Part shown: piece after piece, positions 51,025-59,262 of the stretch
How positions within the stretch are numbered: position 1 is the first letter of the stretch
Layout of the letters: each line of letters starts with the position of its first letter
Assembly (NCBI RefSeq): GCF_963678845.1
Contig: NZ_OY787464.1
Location: 1,240,001 to 1,304,000, forward strand
Source of the DNA: an uncultured Bacteroides sp.
GTDB lineage: Bacteria > Bacteroidota > Bacteroidia > Bacteroidales > Bacteroidaceae
DNA length: 64,000 bases
Reading direction: 5' to 3'
Notes under the pieces: model-generated
Told to the model about the DNA's origin: nothing
The model's input: the letters and a program-made list of their open reading frames with translations, nothing else
Database searches by the model: none
Position numbers and translations under genes: made by a program

Positions 51025-53571
51025 TCATTTCTTTTCAACAGGTACTCTCTCGCTCCCTAAAACACATGATTTATCGGAAACAAATTCATCAACGTAACTT
51101 CTTTCAATTCTTTCTTTCTCAGTTACCTCACTACTAACGTTTATAGTAACCTTGTTATTTATCTCACTAGTTTTCTTCTCAACAGGAATTCTCATTCCGT
51201 AGAATGATCGCCATACAAAGATAAGACTGAGAATCAAGAAAGGAATCGCAATATACATGGAATAATCAAAATCCGGATTACGTTTCATTTCAATGCATAT
51301 TTCTGTAGCCAGAAGTCCAAACAAAGTTGAGAACTTAATGATTGGGTTCAATGAAACAGACGACGTATCTTTAAATGGATCGCCCACTGTATCGCCCACA
51401 ACAACTGCTTCGTGCAAAGGTGTGTTTTTCTCTTTTAAATCTACCTCTACCACTTTCTTGGCATTATCCCAACTTCCGCCTGCATTGGCCATAAAAATAG
51501 CCTGAAATAATCCGAATACTGCAATAGACACTAGATAAGCGACAAAGAAGTTTGGATCCATAAATGCAAAAGAAAGGGTAAGAGAGATTAATGCTATAAA
51601 AATGTTCCACATTCCTTTTTGTGCATATTGAGTACATATTTTCACAACCGCTATAGAATCCTTTATGTCGGCCTCCTTCTTATCCATATTAAAGTTTTTC
51701 TTGATAAATTCCACAGCACGATAGGCTCCGGTAGTAACTGCCTGCATGGAAGCTCCACTAAACCAGAAAATAACAGCTCCTCCACAAATTAAACCAAGAA
51801 TAACCGGTGCATCTGTGAGAGAAAGTTTAAGCATACCTACTTTTTCGAGTAATAAGATGATAGAGAAGATCATAGTTGTGGCTCCTACCACAGCCGTACC
51901 AATAAGCACGGGTTTAGCCGTAGCCTTGAATGTATTTCCGGCAGAGTCGTTGGCTTCAAGAAAATGCTTCCCTACTTCAAAATCGGGTGTAAATCCAAAA
52001 TCTTTCTCTATAGATTCGCTGATACCGGGAATCTGTTCAATCTGTGAAAGTTCAAATACAGATTGTGCATTATCGGTTACAGGTCCGTAACTATCAACCG
52101 CAATGGTAACAGGCCCCATACATAAAAAGCCAAAGGCAACTAATCCAAAAGCAAAGATTGAGGCATGAGGACCAAGTATTTCAACTAAACCTTGTTCTGA
52201 AGTAAAGTAGGCTATTGTCATTAAAGCAACAATAAGTAATCCTGTCCAAAATGCACTTAAATAACCGGTAACTATACCTGAAAGAATATTCAGAGATGCA
52301 CCTCCTTCACGTGAAGCAGTTACAATTTCCTGTACGTGATTTGATTTTGAGCTGGTAAACATCTTGGTAAATTCAGGTATAAGTACTGCTGCTAACGTTC
52401 CACAGCTGATAATAATAGCCAGTTTCCACCAAAGAGTAGTATTAGTTAAATCGGACAATAACAAATGGCTCATAAAGAAACTTACAGAGATACAGAGAAT
52501 AGCTGCAATCCAGATTAAACGCATCAGAGGAGCTTCAAAATTAAAATCTTTTTTGTTTGCATAAAGTTTTCTTGAAATTGCCTGATTAATAAAGAAAGAA
52601 CATCCGGAAAGGAAGTCCATCAGAAAACGCATACCGAAAATCCAAACAATCAATTTAGCTTGTATTTCCGGATTATCTATAGCAAGGGTAATAAATGTGA
52701 TTAATGCTACACCGGTTACTCCATAGGTTTCAAAGCCATCGGCAGTTGGACCCACACTATCGCCGGCATTATCACCGGTGCAATCGGCAATTACACCCGG
52801 ATTACGCGGATCATCTTCTTTCACTTTGAAGATTACCTTCATTAAGTCAGAACCGATATCAGCGATCTTGGTAAAGATACCTCCGGCAATACGTAAAGCA
52901 CTTGCGCCTAAAGATTCACCAATGGCAAATCCAAGGAAACAGATCCCCACTCTATCACGGGGAACAAACAGCAAAATAACCACCATCATCACCAATTCAA
53001 GAGAGATAAGGAAAAGCCCCACACTCATTCCGGCCTTCAAAGGGATATTTACTACATCAAGAGGCTTTGCCCGCAAAGAAGCAAAGGCTGTACGAGCATT
53101 CGCATAGGTATTCACACGAATTCCGTACCATGCCACACTGTACGACCCCAGCATACCAATGACTGAGAATAACAGAACCTCCATAACCACAAAGAATGGT
53201 TTCCCAAGCAAGCCAAAAAAGTATATACAAAGAATACCGGCAACGATAGAAAAAAGCATTAAAAGGAATTTGCCTTGCTGAAGAAGATAAGTCCGGCAGG
53301 TGGCATAAATAATGGCCGCAACTCTCAGCATAGAATCATGTGCTCTTAGTTTTTTGATCTGATGGAACAGAATTAAACTGAATCCCAACGTTCCAACAAT
53401 AATCATCGCTCCATAAAAGAGGAAATCCCAGGAAGAAACTGTTCCACCAAAGATGTGGTAAGTACCTTGATGCAGATCAGGTATTGCCAAATCGGCCTCA
53501 CTTGCCTGCGCATTCAAACAAAGTCCCAATAACATAGCTGTTAAAAAGAAAAATTTCATGAGTTTATTCAT
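51025..53571 (-). CDS. hppA: Membrane-bound ion-translocating pyrophosphatase (long form)
   Basis: An 848-residue membrane protein that couples PPi hydrolysis to H+ and/or Na+ export. I use the ATG at 53571; the frame extends three codons to a TTG. A signal-like N-terminus (ending NAQASEAD) precedes about 16 membrane helices. The substrate site is seen in KEDDPRNPGVIADCTGDNAG and DSVGPTADGFETYG, and in the late segment WDNAKKVVEVD...GDTVGDPFKDTSS. The motif GNTFKAT places Lys where K+-dependent enzymes have Ala. The extra length over typical 670-740-residue enzymes, with long loops and a C-terminal tail holding a repeated PVEKK, suggests a divergent subfamily. A TAAATTTG box on the minus strand lies at 53653-53660. 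Confidence 0.95.
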   Translation of the reverse strand: MNKLMKFFFLTAMLLGLCLNAQASEADLAIPDLHQGTYHIFGGTVSSWDFLFYGAMIIVGTLGFSLILFHQIKKLRAHDSMLRVAAIIYATCRTYLLQQGKFLLMLFSIVAGILCIYFFGLLGKPFFVVMEVLLFSVIGMLGSYSVAWYGIRVNTYANARTAFASLRAKPLDVVNIPLKAGMSVGLFLISLELVMMVVILLFVPRDRVGICFLGFAIGESLGASALRIAGGIFTKIADIGSDLMKVIFKVKEDDPRNPGVIADCTGDNAGDSVGPTADGFETYGVTGVALITFITLAIDNPEIQAKLIVWIFGMRFLMDFLSGCSFFINQAISRKLYANKKDFNFEAPLMRLIWIAAILCISVSFFMSHLLLSDLTNTTLWWKLAIIISCGTLAAVLIPEFTKMFTSSKSNHVQEIVTASREGGASLNILSGIVTGYLSAFWTGLLIVALMTIAYFTSEQGLVEILGPHASIFAFGLVAFGFLCMGPVTIAVDSYGPVTDNAQSVFELSQIEQIPGISESIEKDFGFTPDFEVGKHFLEANDSAGNTFKATAKPVLIGTAVVGATTMIFSIILLLEKVGMLKLSLTDAPVILGLICGGAVIFWFSGASMQAVTTGAYRAVEFIKKNFNMDKKEADIKDSIAVVKICTQYAQKGMWNIFIALISLTLSFAFMDPNFFVAYLVSIAVFGLFQAIFMANAGGSWDNAKKVVEVDLKEKNTPLHEAVVVGDTVGDPFKDTSSVSLNPIIKFSTLFGLLATEICIEMKRNPDFDYSMYIAIPFLILSLIFVWRSFYGMRIPVEKKTSEINNKVTINVSSEVTEKERIERSYVDEFVSDKSCVLGSERVPVEKK

Positions 53572-53726
53572 GGCATTCAATGTTTAAGATTTAAGATTTG
53601 TGTTTAAAAAACAAAAAACAGTGTAATATACTGATTTTTTAGCACTAAACAACAAATTTATATAAATTTAATCTTTAACCACATTTGTAAATAATTACCC
53701 ACACTATATAAAATGTGCAGACAATT

Positions 53727-53780
53727 ATTCTCCAATAAATAAAATCCATTCACCAATAAATAAAATTTATAGGCGAATAA
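53727..53780. repeat. 21-bp period AT-rich repeat array (family A, intergenic copy 2)
   Basis: ATTCTCCAAT (53727), ATTCACCAAT (53748) and ATAGGCGAAT (53769) recur at exactly 21 bases, joined by AAATAAAATYYAT. It lies in the 235-base gap between the SIMPL gene and hppA, just after the SIMPL stop. Same family as 5756-5835 and 13925-13976. Confidence 0.8.
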
Positions 53781-53806
53781 CCCGGAAAGCATTAACCTAT
53801 AAATAT

Positions 53807-54508
53807 TTAATCTTCCAGATAGTAATCAACAGTAGTTACCACACGCACACTTTTTATATAAGGAGTGTTAGCATCACGATCTGTAATAGAGAACTGCCCT
53901 TGATTTGCCGTTTTAATTTTTCCGAGTTTACTATCTGAGTCTTTTGCAAATTTCTCAGCAGACAGACGGGCATTCTTGGTTGCATTCTCAATCATCTGAG
54001 GCTTTACCTCATTTAGCTTCGTGAAATCATAAACAATATTATAACGATAATCACCTCCGGTGAGAGCGATACCCTGTTTCAACAGTTCGCTTTGTTCTCT
54101 CATCAAACTCCGTACTTTATCAACCTTATCAGAAGTAACGGTAATAACCGAAGTTATATTATAACGAAAAGCGGAAGGTTTATCTGCATAACGTTCAGCC
54201 TGCATGTCAATAATTTCAGGAGCCGAGATACTAATTTCCTTTTCAGTAATTCCTTTAGATTTCAGAAAGCTGACAATAGTACTATTCTTTGCTTTGATAT
54301 TATTATAAAGGGTTGGAAGATCATCGCCCAGATCTTTAAACATCAATGGCCATGTTACTTTATTAGCAGGAACCTCCATTTCCGCCAGTCCTTTTACACT
54401 GACCACACGGTCCTTATCCTTAAAATCATTGATTCCATTCCTGATACAAATTCCTAAAAGAAATAATCCGAGAGCAATAATTGCAGCTTCTTTCAACCAG
54501 TTTTTCAT
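53807..54508 (-). CDS. SIMPL (DUF541) domain protein
   Basis: A 233-residue envelope protein. An N-terminal membrane anchor (EAAIIALGLFLLGICIRNGI) is followed by the SIMPL fold: DRVVSVKGLAEMEVPANKVT, an Ile/Lys-rich helix (STIVSFLKSKGITEKEISIS), RYNITSVITVTSDKVDKVRS and the C-terminal strand VVTTVDYYLED. Members are periplasmic, and some are linked to stress resistance, but no activity is established. It is monocistronic, with a good promoter upstream. Confidence 0.9.
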   Translation of the reverse strand: MKNWLKEAAIIALGLFLLGICIRNGINDFKDKDRVVSVKGLAEMEVPANKVTWPLMFKDLGDDLPTLYNNIKAKNSTIVSFLKSKGITEKEISISAPEIIDMQAERYADKPSAFRYNITSVITVTSDKVDKVRSLMREQSELLKQGIALTGGDYRYNIVYDFTKLNEVKPQMIENATKNARLSAEKFAKDSDSKLGKIKTANQGQFSITDRDANTPYIKSVRVVTTVDYYLED

Positions 54509-54543
54509 AATTTAGTCTCCTATTATTTGTTTGTATATTTTCT

Positions 54544-54575
54544 CAAACGTACGGATTTCAAATGATATTTCCAAA
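54544..54575 (-). promoter_or_regulatory. Predicted promoter of the SIMPL gene
   Basis: On the minus strand TTTG (54575-54572) is followed after 20 bases by TACGTTTG (54551-54544). This gives a leader of about 28 bases. Good match to the Bacteroides consensus. Confidence 0.65.
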
Positions 54576-54618
54576 TAAAGAAAGATTAAGATTTGTGTAC
54601 ATGGAAAATAAATTTAAT

Positions 54619-54626
54619 TATCTTTG
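54619..54626 (+). promoter_or_regulatory. Predicted -7 box of the small membrane protein gene
   Basis: TATCTTTG followed by CG matches TAnnTTTG. TTTG at 54592-54595 lies 23 bases upstream. The transcript would start near 54633, so translation begins at the ATG at 54650 and not at an upstream in-frame TTG at 54593. Confidence 0.65.
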
Positions 54627-54649
54627 CGTATAGCAAAAACACTGAAATT

Positions 54650-55369
54650 ATGGATACAGAATTTAATGAACAGAATGAGAATAAGATTTCCGATGTTCAA
54701 GTAGTGATTGACGAAAGTTCTCCTAATACGAAGAAGTGGAAAAAAATGGTAATTGGAGTACTTTGTGCACTCACCCTGTTTACCGTATGGGCCGGATACC
54801 TCATTATAAATGGTTCTCTTTCGCTTATAGAGAATCCACTGAACATAAATATTCTTGATGACGCAGCAATTCTTTGTATTCTTTGGTTTATAGGCGTGTT
54901 CATTGCGCTGGCAAGCAAATTGGGAATACTAGGATTTGGTAAATGGTCAAAAGAAGACGAAGAGGATAATCAACAGATTGAACCTGAAGCAAAACTTGAT
55001 GAGAAAGAAAGCCCCGGGGTATTTAGAAAATATATTCTGCCCGGATTTAGTATTTTTGTGCTGATACCTGTTCTTTCAGCCGTAGCTCTATACTACGTAA
55101 TCTATTTCCTATTATTCCTGTTTCTGGGAGTCTTACCTTATTTGGTAGGAATCGGAATGATAGCTGGGTTGATATTATCTATAATCCGACTATCAAAACT
55201 GGTATATAAACCTAAAAGAGGACGAAAAATCATGGTCTTTTCTACACTGATGATCTTAAGCTATGCACTTATTATATTTATGATGTATGAGTTTGATGCA
55301 AAAAACAGGAACAATAAACCTATTATCAATCAGCAAGAAATAGCAGTTCCTGTTGTCAATCAGAAATAG
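54650..55369 (+). CDS. Small multi-pass membrane protein, function unknown
   Basis: 239 residues from the ATG at 54650. An acidic N-terminus (MDTEFNEQNENKISD) precedes about five hydrophobic segments: MVIGVLCALTLFTVWAGYLI, AAILCILWFIGVFIALASKL, then ILPGFSIFVLIPVLSAVALY with YVIYFLLFLFLGVLPYLVGI, GMIAGLILSII, and VFSTLMILSYALIIFMMYEF. A charged loop (SKEDEEDNQQIEPEAKLDEK) separates the second and third. I do not recognise a family. Its stop overlaps the convergent B3/B4 gene by 10 bases. The upstream promoter supports this start. Confidence 0.75.
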   Translation: MDTEFNEQNENKISDVQVVIDESSPNTKKWKKMVIGVLCALTLFTVWAGYLIINGSLSLIENPLNINILDDAAILCILWFIGVFIALASKLGILGFGKWSKEDEEDNQQIEPEAKLDEKESPGVFRKYILPGFSIFVLIPVLSAVALYYVIYFLLFLFLGVLPYLVGIGMIAGLILSIIRLSKLVYKPKRGRKIMVFSTLMILSYALIIFMMYEFDAKNRNNKPIINQQEIAVPVVNQK

Positions 55370-56022
55370 ACAACCTCACCACCATCTGAAGCGGCAAATT
55401 CTCTGAGCAATGATTGCATGTAAGCCACCGCTTCAGTCAAGCCTTCTTTTCCGCTATAGCCATTTATTACAGCAAGTAATTGAGTGGTTCCTACAGACAA
55501 CTTAGTACGTTCGTTATCACTGGTAGGTGTACCTATTCCTCCTACTGCATCCCTGTAAACCGGAAGTCCTTCTATATTGAGTATCCCCCGCCCTATACCT
55601 TCAAAAGGTTCATCAGCTTTTCCCACAACCAGTTCAAGAATATCTCCTGATATTTTTCCGGCGTCAAAACCTCCTATGGAATATCCGGTACGAATGGAAA
55701 CCAGATTAATAAGATCAACCAAAGTATCTATTTTGTAGAGAGGTAAGCCTCGGAGTATTCTTCTGCAAAGAGCCTCAGCTGAAGGACGATAACGATTAGG
55801 ATCTTTCCCAAACTTCTTATATGCATTACGCGTGGCAAGTATATGACGATTTTTTTTCACTTCGTCAATCTGATGAGTAGCTTTATATTCAGCAGCTACC
55901 GCATCGATCTTTTCCCACAGCTCTTCGCTATGGAGAGAATTCTTTACTGTGGCATATATAGCTGCACCAATATAATCGGGACAAGCTTTACGGACTTCTT
56001 CAGATACTTTGAAAGTAAACAT
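55360..56022 (-). CDS. B3/B4 tRNA-editing-like domain protein
   Basis: A 220-residue cytosolic protein of the B3/B4 family, the fold that hydrolyses mischarged tyrosyl-tRNA(Phe) inside phenylalanyl-tRNA synthetase beta chains. Visible features are the start TFKVSEEVRKACPDYIGAAI, KFGKDPNRYRPSAEALCRRI, LVDLINLVSIRTGYSIGGFD and the C-terminal GGIGTPTSDNERTKLSVGTT. It is free-standing, with no synthetase domains. It is the last gene after pgeF (9-base gap), in the hpt-adk-obg-pgeF operon. Trans-editing or amino-acid-related binding is a guess; the family assignment is good. Confidence 0.88.
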   Translation of the reverse strand: MFTFKVSEEVRKACPDYIGAAIYATVKNSLHSEELWEKIDAVAAEYKATHQIDEVKKNRHILATRNAYKKFGKDPNRYRPSAEALCRRILRGLPLYKIDTLVDLINLVSIRTGYSIGGFDAGKISGDILELVVGKADEPFEGIGRGILNIEGLPVYRDAVGGIGTPTSDNERTKLSVGTTQLLAVINGYSGKEGLTEAVAYMQSLLREFAASDGGEVVYF

Positions 56023-56031
56023 TGCGTTGAG

Positions 56032-56844
56032 TTATTTTTTCAACATTATTCCAGAAAGAATACGTCCGGACTTAGTACCCAAGCGACGGGCAGAGAAAAA
56101 GCGTTCGTGTTCTTCGTATGTACAGATTCCTGATATCTCAATATTTTCAGGAAGCACTCCAATATCTGTTAATTGAATGCGAGTGGCTTCCCACAGGTCA
56201 ATATGATGTTTCTGCGTTTCCTCTTTCCACACTGCAATCTTAGTCATGTCAAATCCTATTTTCTGGAAAGTATCATAAACCTCTTCCCCTACTTCAAAGG
56301 AATCAACAGAAATACTAGGACCAATGGCTGCAATAACATCCTTTGCATCGGTATTATATGTGTGATCCATCATGTCCAAGGTTTGCTTCACAATCTTTGC
56401 AACAGTACCTCTCCATCCTGCATGGATAACTGCAATTGCCTTGTTTGCTGAATCATATAAAAGAATCGGCACACAATCGGCTGTAGAAACACAAATACAA
56501 TAGCCCGGAATATTCGTAATCAAGGCATCCACCCCGTGAAGCCTGCGTTGCTGCTCTTCCGGAGAAAGGCTTACATAAAAAGGATCGATAGCACGTATAG
56601 TACTTCCGTGTGTTTGAAACGGGATGACCAACTTATTTGGCTGAACACCCAATTTAGAACAAAGCATTTCCTGATTGCGCTTCACTTTGTCAGGATCATC
56701 TCCCGAAAAAGGCGCACAATTAAATGATGCAAAAGTATCTTCGCTACAGCCTCCGTTACGGGAGGTTACAAAATGAGAAATATTAGGAATTGAGCTAAAT
56801 AGCTCAAAACCTAATATTACTTTATCTTCTGTTAATTCTGTCAT
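56032..56844 (-). CDS. pgeF: Peptidoglycan editing factor PgeF (YfiH/DUF152 family)
   Basis: A 270-residue purine nucleoside phosphorylase-like/multicopper-related fold protein. The metal-site motifs are clear: HFVTSRNGGCS, PFQTHGSTIRAID, CVSTADCVPILLYD with the conserved Cys, and AVIHAGWRGTVAKI with His. Relatives hydrolyse UDP-MurNAc-L-Ser-type errors in peptidoglycan precursors or act as adenosine deaminase/laccase-like enzymes. Its start codon shares one base with the obg stop (TAATG), so it is coupled to obg. Confidence 0.92.
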   Translation of the reverse strand: MTELTEDKVILGFELFSSIPNISHFVTSRNGGCSEDTFASFNCAPFSGDDPDKVKRNQEMLCSKLGVQPNKLVIPFQTHGSTIRAIDPFYVSLSPEEQQRRLHGVDALITNIPGYCICVSTADCVPILLYDSANKAIAVIHAGWRGTVAKIVKQTLDMMDHTYNTDAKDVIAAIGPSISVDSFEVGEEVYDTFQKIGFDMTKIAVWKEETQKHHIDLWEATRIQLTDIGVLPENIEISGICTYEEHERFFSARRLGTKSGRILSGIMLKK

Positions 56845-57995
56845 TATTCTTCCTTATCTTCTTCATCCTCGAAGAATTCTTCCTCTTCCTCTTCTTCCTC
56901 ATAAGAAAATTCAAAGTCTTCATCCTCGCCCATTTCTAATAATTCTGCCTGTAACTTATTAACATCTTTGGGACGGTGAATAATACCTTCAATCTTGTTA
57001 CCTTCCTTATTTAATTCATCCCAAAGAATATCTTTCAGAGTAGAAACACCCAGACCGGTAATTGACGAAATAAACACATACGGAATTGTATCGGGCAGTG
57101 TCTTTTCTATTTCATCCATCAGTTCCTGATCCAGCATATCACATTTTGTAATAGCAAGAACACGTTGCTTATCAAGCATTTCAGGGTTAAAAGTGGAAAG
57201 CTCGTTGAGCAGAATTTCATACTCTTTCTTAATATCATCCGCATCGGCCGGAACCATAAACAGCAAAAGCGAATTTCGTTCAATGTGGCGCAGAAAACGT
57301 AATCCTAAACCTTTTCCTTCACTTGCACCTTCTATAATTCCAGGAATATCTGCCATCACAAAAGATTTTCCCTCGCGATAAGGCACAATACCCAGATTAG
57401 GTTCAAGAGTAGTAAAAGGATAATTGGCAATCTTAGGTTTTGCAGCCGACACAACAGATAGCAAAGTAGATTTACCCGCATTTGGGAAACCAACCAGACC
57501 AACATCAGCCAGCAGCTTCAACTCCATGATTATAACTAGTTCCTGCATTGGTTCACCAGGCTGAGCAAAACGAGGAGCCTGACGGGTAGCAGTTTTAAAG
57601 TGACTGTTACCTTGTCCGCCTCTACCACCTTTTAGTAGCTTTACTTCTTGTCCATGATCCGTTACATCACAAATGTATTCACCGGTTTCAGCATTATATA
57701 CAACGGTTCCGCAAGGAACTTCAATATATTTATCTTCACCATCTTTACCAAAACTGCGTTGCTTTCCTCCTGACTCACCGTGTCCAGCCATGATATGACG
57801 GTCGTATCTCAGGTGAAGCAGCGTCCAGTAATTGCGGTTACCACGTAATATAATATGGCCTCCTCTTCCGCCATCTCCACCATCAGGTCCGCCGTTAGGG
57901 ATATACTTCTCTCTTCGCATGTGCGTAGAGCCCCTGCCTCCCTTACCAGAGCGACAATAGATCTTAACGTAATCAACAAAATTCGATTCAGCCAT
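56844..57995 (-). CDS. obg: GTPase Obg/CgtA
   Basis: A 383-residue essential GTPase that binds the 50S ribosomal subunit and ppGpp. The glycine-rich OBG domain is at residues 1-158 (NFVDYVKIYCRSGKGGRGST, PDGGDGGRGGHIILRGNRNY). The G domain follows: G1 GFPNAGKSTLLS, G3 DIPGIIEGASEG, G4 TKCD. The C-terminal tail is strongly acidic (EEEEEEEEFFEDEEDKEE), as often seen in Bacteroidetes Obg. It lies between adk (18-base gap) and pgeF. Confidence 0.98.
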   Translation of the reverse strand: MAESNFVDYVKIYCRSGKGGRGSTHMRREKYIPNGGPDGGDGGRGGHIILRGNRNYWTLLHLRYDRHIMAGHGESGGKQRSFGKDGEDKYIEVPCGTVVYNAETGEYICDVTDHGQEVKLLKGGRGGQGNSHFKTATRQAPRFAQPGEPMQELVIIMELKLLADVGLVGFPNAGKSTLLSVVSAAKPKIANYPFTTLEPNLGIVPYREGKSFVMADIPGIIEGASEGKGLGLRFLRHIERNSLLLFMVPADADDIKKEYEILLNELSTFNPEMLDKQRVLAITKCDMLDQELMDEIEKTLPDTIPYVFISSITGLGVSTLKDILWDELNKEGNKIEGIIHRPKDVNKLQAELLEMGEDEDFEFSYEEEEEEEEFFEDEEDKEE

Positions 57996-58013
57996 AATAA
58001 TATTTCTTCTTAA

Positions 58014-58583
58014 TTATAAATTTTCAACAGCGGAAACAATATCACCAAAGATACCTTCCATTGTACCTAATCCTTTGATAAATTGATATTTTCCTTCTTT
58101 CTTGTAATACTCTTTCAAAGGAGAAGTCTGAGTATTATATACAACCAAACGTTTCTTGATTGTTTCCATGTTATCATCAGCACGGCCACATTCTTCACCA
58201 CGTTTCAATAAACGAGTAATCAGTTCTTCTTCAGGAACATCAAGGTCAAGCATTACAGAAACATCTTGTCCTCTTTCATTAAGCATTACTTTCAATGCTT
58301 CAGCCTGAGGAATAGTTCTTGGAAAGCCATCAAAGATCACTCCTTTGCTTTCTTTAAAGCTATCTAATACACTTGCAAGGATATCAATAATCAATTCGTC
58401 TGGAACCAATTGTCCCTGATCGATATAACCTTTTGCTGTTTTACCCAGTGCAGTTTCATTCTTAATTTCTGCACGAAGCACATCTCCTGTTGAGATATGA
58501 TTAATACCAAATTTCTCAACAATACGCTCACTTTGTGTTCCTTTTCCTGAACCAGGAGCACCAAAAATAACAATGTTCAACAT
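58014..58583 (-). CDS. adk: Adenylate kinase
   Basis: A 189-residue enzyme interconverting ATP + AMP and 2 ADP. The P-loop is GAPGSGKGTQSE (residues 8-19). AMP-site residues lie in INHISTGDVLRAE, and DGFPRTIPQAEAL is present. The LID is the short type without a zinc cluster (LLKRGEECGRADDNMETIKK). It belongs to the operon hpt-adk-obg, 27 bases after hpt. Confidence 0.98.
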   Translation of the reverse strand: MLNIVIFGAPGSGKGTQSERIVEKFGINHISTGDVLRAEIKNETALGKTAKGYIDQGQLVPDELIIDILASVLDSFKESKGVIFDGFPRTIPQAEALKVMLNERGQDVSVMLDLDVPEEELITRLLKRGEECGRADDNMETIKKRLVVYNTQTSPLKEYYKKEGKYQFIKGLGTMEGIFGDIVSAVENL

Positions 58584-58610
58584 GTCTTTATATACCTATT
58601 TATATTAAAA

Positions 58611-59147
58611 TTATTCTGCCAAGGTGTAGATATCAGGATAGTTGCGGCCATAGCCATCATAATCCAATCCGTATCCTACAATGAAATCATTAGGAATGCG
58701 CATTGCACAATATTTAATATCCAGTTCCACTTGAAGTTTATCTGGTTTTACCAGTAAAGTAGCAATATGAATAGCTTTAGGATTACGTGTGCCAAGAGTT
58801 TCTATCAAGCGTTGCATAGTTAAGCCGGTATCAACAATATCTTCAACAATAACTACCGTTTTGCCCTGAATATCTTCAGATAGTCCTACAACTTCTTTAA
58901 TAACTCCTGTAGATGAAACTCCTTCATAGGAAGCCAGTTTCACGAAAGTGACTTTACTGGGTATTTCTATTTGTTTCATTAAATCAGCAGTAAACATGAA
59001 AGATCCGTTTAGCACGCTGACAAAAATAGGATTCTCATCCTTCAAATCATTACTAATTTCATTGGCTACACGAGTTACTTCTTTCTGAATAGCCTGTGCA
59101 TCAATAGAAAGAGCAAATTTTTTATCTTTTATTTGAATTGTTTTCAT
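58611..59147 (-). CDS. hpt: Hypoxanthine phosphoribosyltransferase
   Basis: A 178-residue purine salvage enzyme forming IMP or GMP from hypoxanthine or guanine and PRPP. The ATG at 59147 (MKTIQIKDKKF) is preferred; two codons upstream the frame has only a TTG. The PRPP loop is VVIVEDIVDTGLTMQ, and VSVLNGSFMFTADLM and the C-terminal VGYGLDYDGYGRNYPDIYTL are typical. It is the first gene of the hpt-adk-obg-pgeF-B3/B4 operon. Confidence 0.97.
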   Translation of the reverse strand: MKTIQIKDKKFALSIDAQAIQKEVTRVANEISNDLKDENPIFVSVLNGSFMFTADLMKQIEIPSKVTFVKLASYEGVSSTGVIKEVVGLSEDIQGKTVVIVEDIVDTGLTMQRLIETLGTRNPKAIHIATLLVKPDKLQVELDIKYCAMRIPNDFIVGYGLDYDGYGRNYPDIYTLAE

Positions 59148-59176
59148 AAACAATTATTTATTTATTATAATTGGCG

Positions 59177-59209
59177 CAAAAGTACGACTTTTTATGGAAA
59201 GGAGTGCAA
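59177..59209 (-). promoter_or_regulatory. Predicted promoter of the hpt operon
   Basis: On the minus strand TTG (59209-59207) is followed after 22 bases by TACTTTTG (59184-59177). The leader to the hpt ATG is about 25 bases. Confidence 0.6.
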
Positions 59210-59262
59210 GAATATGCTCTCTTTTTCCATTTAGCCATTTTATTAACTGAATCCGTAAGTTC

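Noticed and set aside
54593..54649. 19-codon N-terminal extension of the small membrane protein
   Set aside because: It begins with TTG and lies upstream of or across a good -7 box (54619-54626), so it would not be transcribed from that promoter.
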